NCBI GenBank assembly: GCA_022828595.1 | Contig: JAKGHH010000006.1 | Span: forward strand, 11,222,633-11,286,632 | DNA length: 64,000 bases | Source of the DNA: Nelumbo lutea | Lineage: Eukaryota; Streptophyta; Magnoliopsida; Proteales; Nelumbonaceae | Direction: 5' to 3' | Shown here: in pieces, positions 1-64,000 of the stretch | Position numbering within the stretch: the stretch's first letter is position 1 | How the letters are laid out: the number at the start of each line of letters is the position of its first letter | Notes under the pieces: model-generated | Seen by the model: the letters and a program-made list of their open reading frames with translations, nothing else | Databases searched by the model: none | What the model was told of the DNA's origin: nothing | Translations under genes and position numbers: made by a program

Positions 1-390
1 ACGCAAGTTGGGAATGTATGGCATTTACTACCAACTTGAGGGGGAGTGTTGAGTTGGGCCGATTTCAAGTTATTGAACTTAGTCTTTTATTTTTTATTTT
101 TAAGTTGTTAAGTTAGGAAGTTATTGGGCTTTAGGCCCATTAGTTTATGTTTTTAAGTTGTGACTATTCAGCTACTTAAAGTAGCCGCCCTACTAAGGGC
201 ATTCTTGTAATCTCTCATTATTTTATTTTAAGTATATAACACAATGAGGGGTTGGCGGCCAGACCAATTCAATTATGGCGACATCCCACTCTCTTTTCTT
301 CTCCTCTCTTCTTCTCTACTGCTGAAACCTTTCAACTTCTACTTTTCTTCACAAGGCATTCATCTAAAATTGTTATCAGCAACTTCTACT
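1..390 (+). mobile_element. Ty1/copia 3' end with 3' LTR
   Basis: Positions 2-52 read as the last codons of a copia RNase H (KLGMYGIYYQLEGEC, then TGA). They are followed by a polypurine tract at 38-46 and an LTR at 47-390 starting TGTTGAGTT and ending TTCTACT. The LTR has a TATA-like box near 233-240 and a pyrimidine-rich 3' half. The same LTR family occurs at 47298-47614. The rest of the element lies left of the window. It is antisense to SEC3. Confidence 0.85.
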
Positions 391-438
391 AAGATAATAT
401 AAAGACATTGCATCATGTTTATCTATTACTTTACCAAC

Positions 439-63877
<63,439 letters not shown>

Positions 63878-64000
63878 CTGTATGATGTTCGTGAATGAAA
63901 AGGACAATAAAAATATCAAACAAAATTGAAACTTCTAAATGCAACAAAGAACCTCTTTTCATTGTTGAACTATTCTAAATCCAGCTGGTCAGTGAAATAA

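Overview
The window is plant nuclear DNA, AT-rich and transposon-dense, lying almost entirely inside one gene. Nineteen short exons on the minus strand encode the middle and most of the C-terminal part of SEC3, a subunit of the exocyst vesicle-tethering complex. The exons run from 63877 down to 439, keep one reading frame across every junction, and use GT..AG introns. The first exons (most of the N-terminal PH-like region) lie beyond the right edge, and the last exon or exons lie beyond the left edge. The 2043 coding bases are about 3 percent of the span. Several introns are enormous: about 18.7, 13.0, 12.5 and 6.9 kb. The plant retroelement families and the close match to plant SEC3 point to a flowering plant with large introns. 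I cannot name the species.

The big introns are filled with Ty1/copia retrotransposons on both strands, mostly broken, plus 5'-truncated LINEs, several small inverted-repeat DNA elements and one probable Au-type SINE. From left to right: a copia 3' end with its LTR (1-390), 48 bp from a SEC3 splice donor; an old, nearly full-length plus-strand copia (1366-6818); a plus-strand copia lacking its 5' end (about 7870-11275); minus- and plus-strand copia scraps (11.3-13.0 kb); two head-to-head LINE pieces (13.85-15.73 kb); a fused pair of plus-strand copia remnants (16.7-21.4 kb); a minus-strand copia 5' end (21.4-22.27 kb); minus-strand copia pieces at 24.8-26.4 kb and 28.85-31.73 kb, the second split by a LINE; a large nest at 33.0-44.6 kb; a LINE and SINE at 45.3-46.5 kb; three successive copia 5' halves (47.3-52.1 kb); the youngest element, a minus-strand copia with about 98 percent identical LTRs and a target duplication (53148-58986); then LINE and LTR pieces up to 62.5 kb.

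SEC3 is the only host gene seen. No element looks able to move by itself: all coding regions I examined carry stops, frameshifts or deletions. The main interest lies in how the gene tolerates this load, in the well-bounded nested insertions (target duplications for the two youngest full copia elements and three small DNA elements), in LTR ends that differ from the usual TG..CA, and in a few poorly explained repeat-rich stretches. No tRNA, rRNA, CRISPR array or bacterial-type operon was seen.
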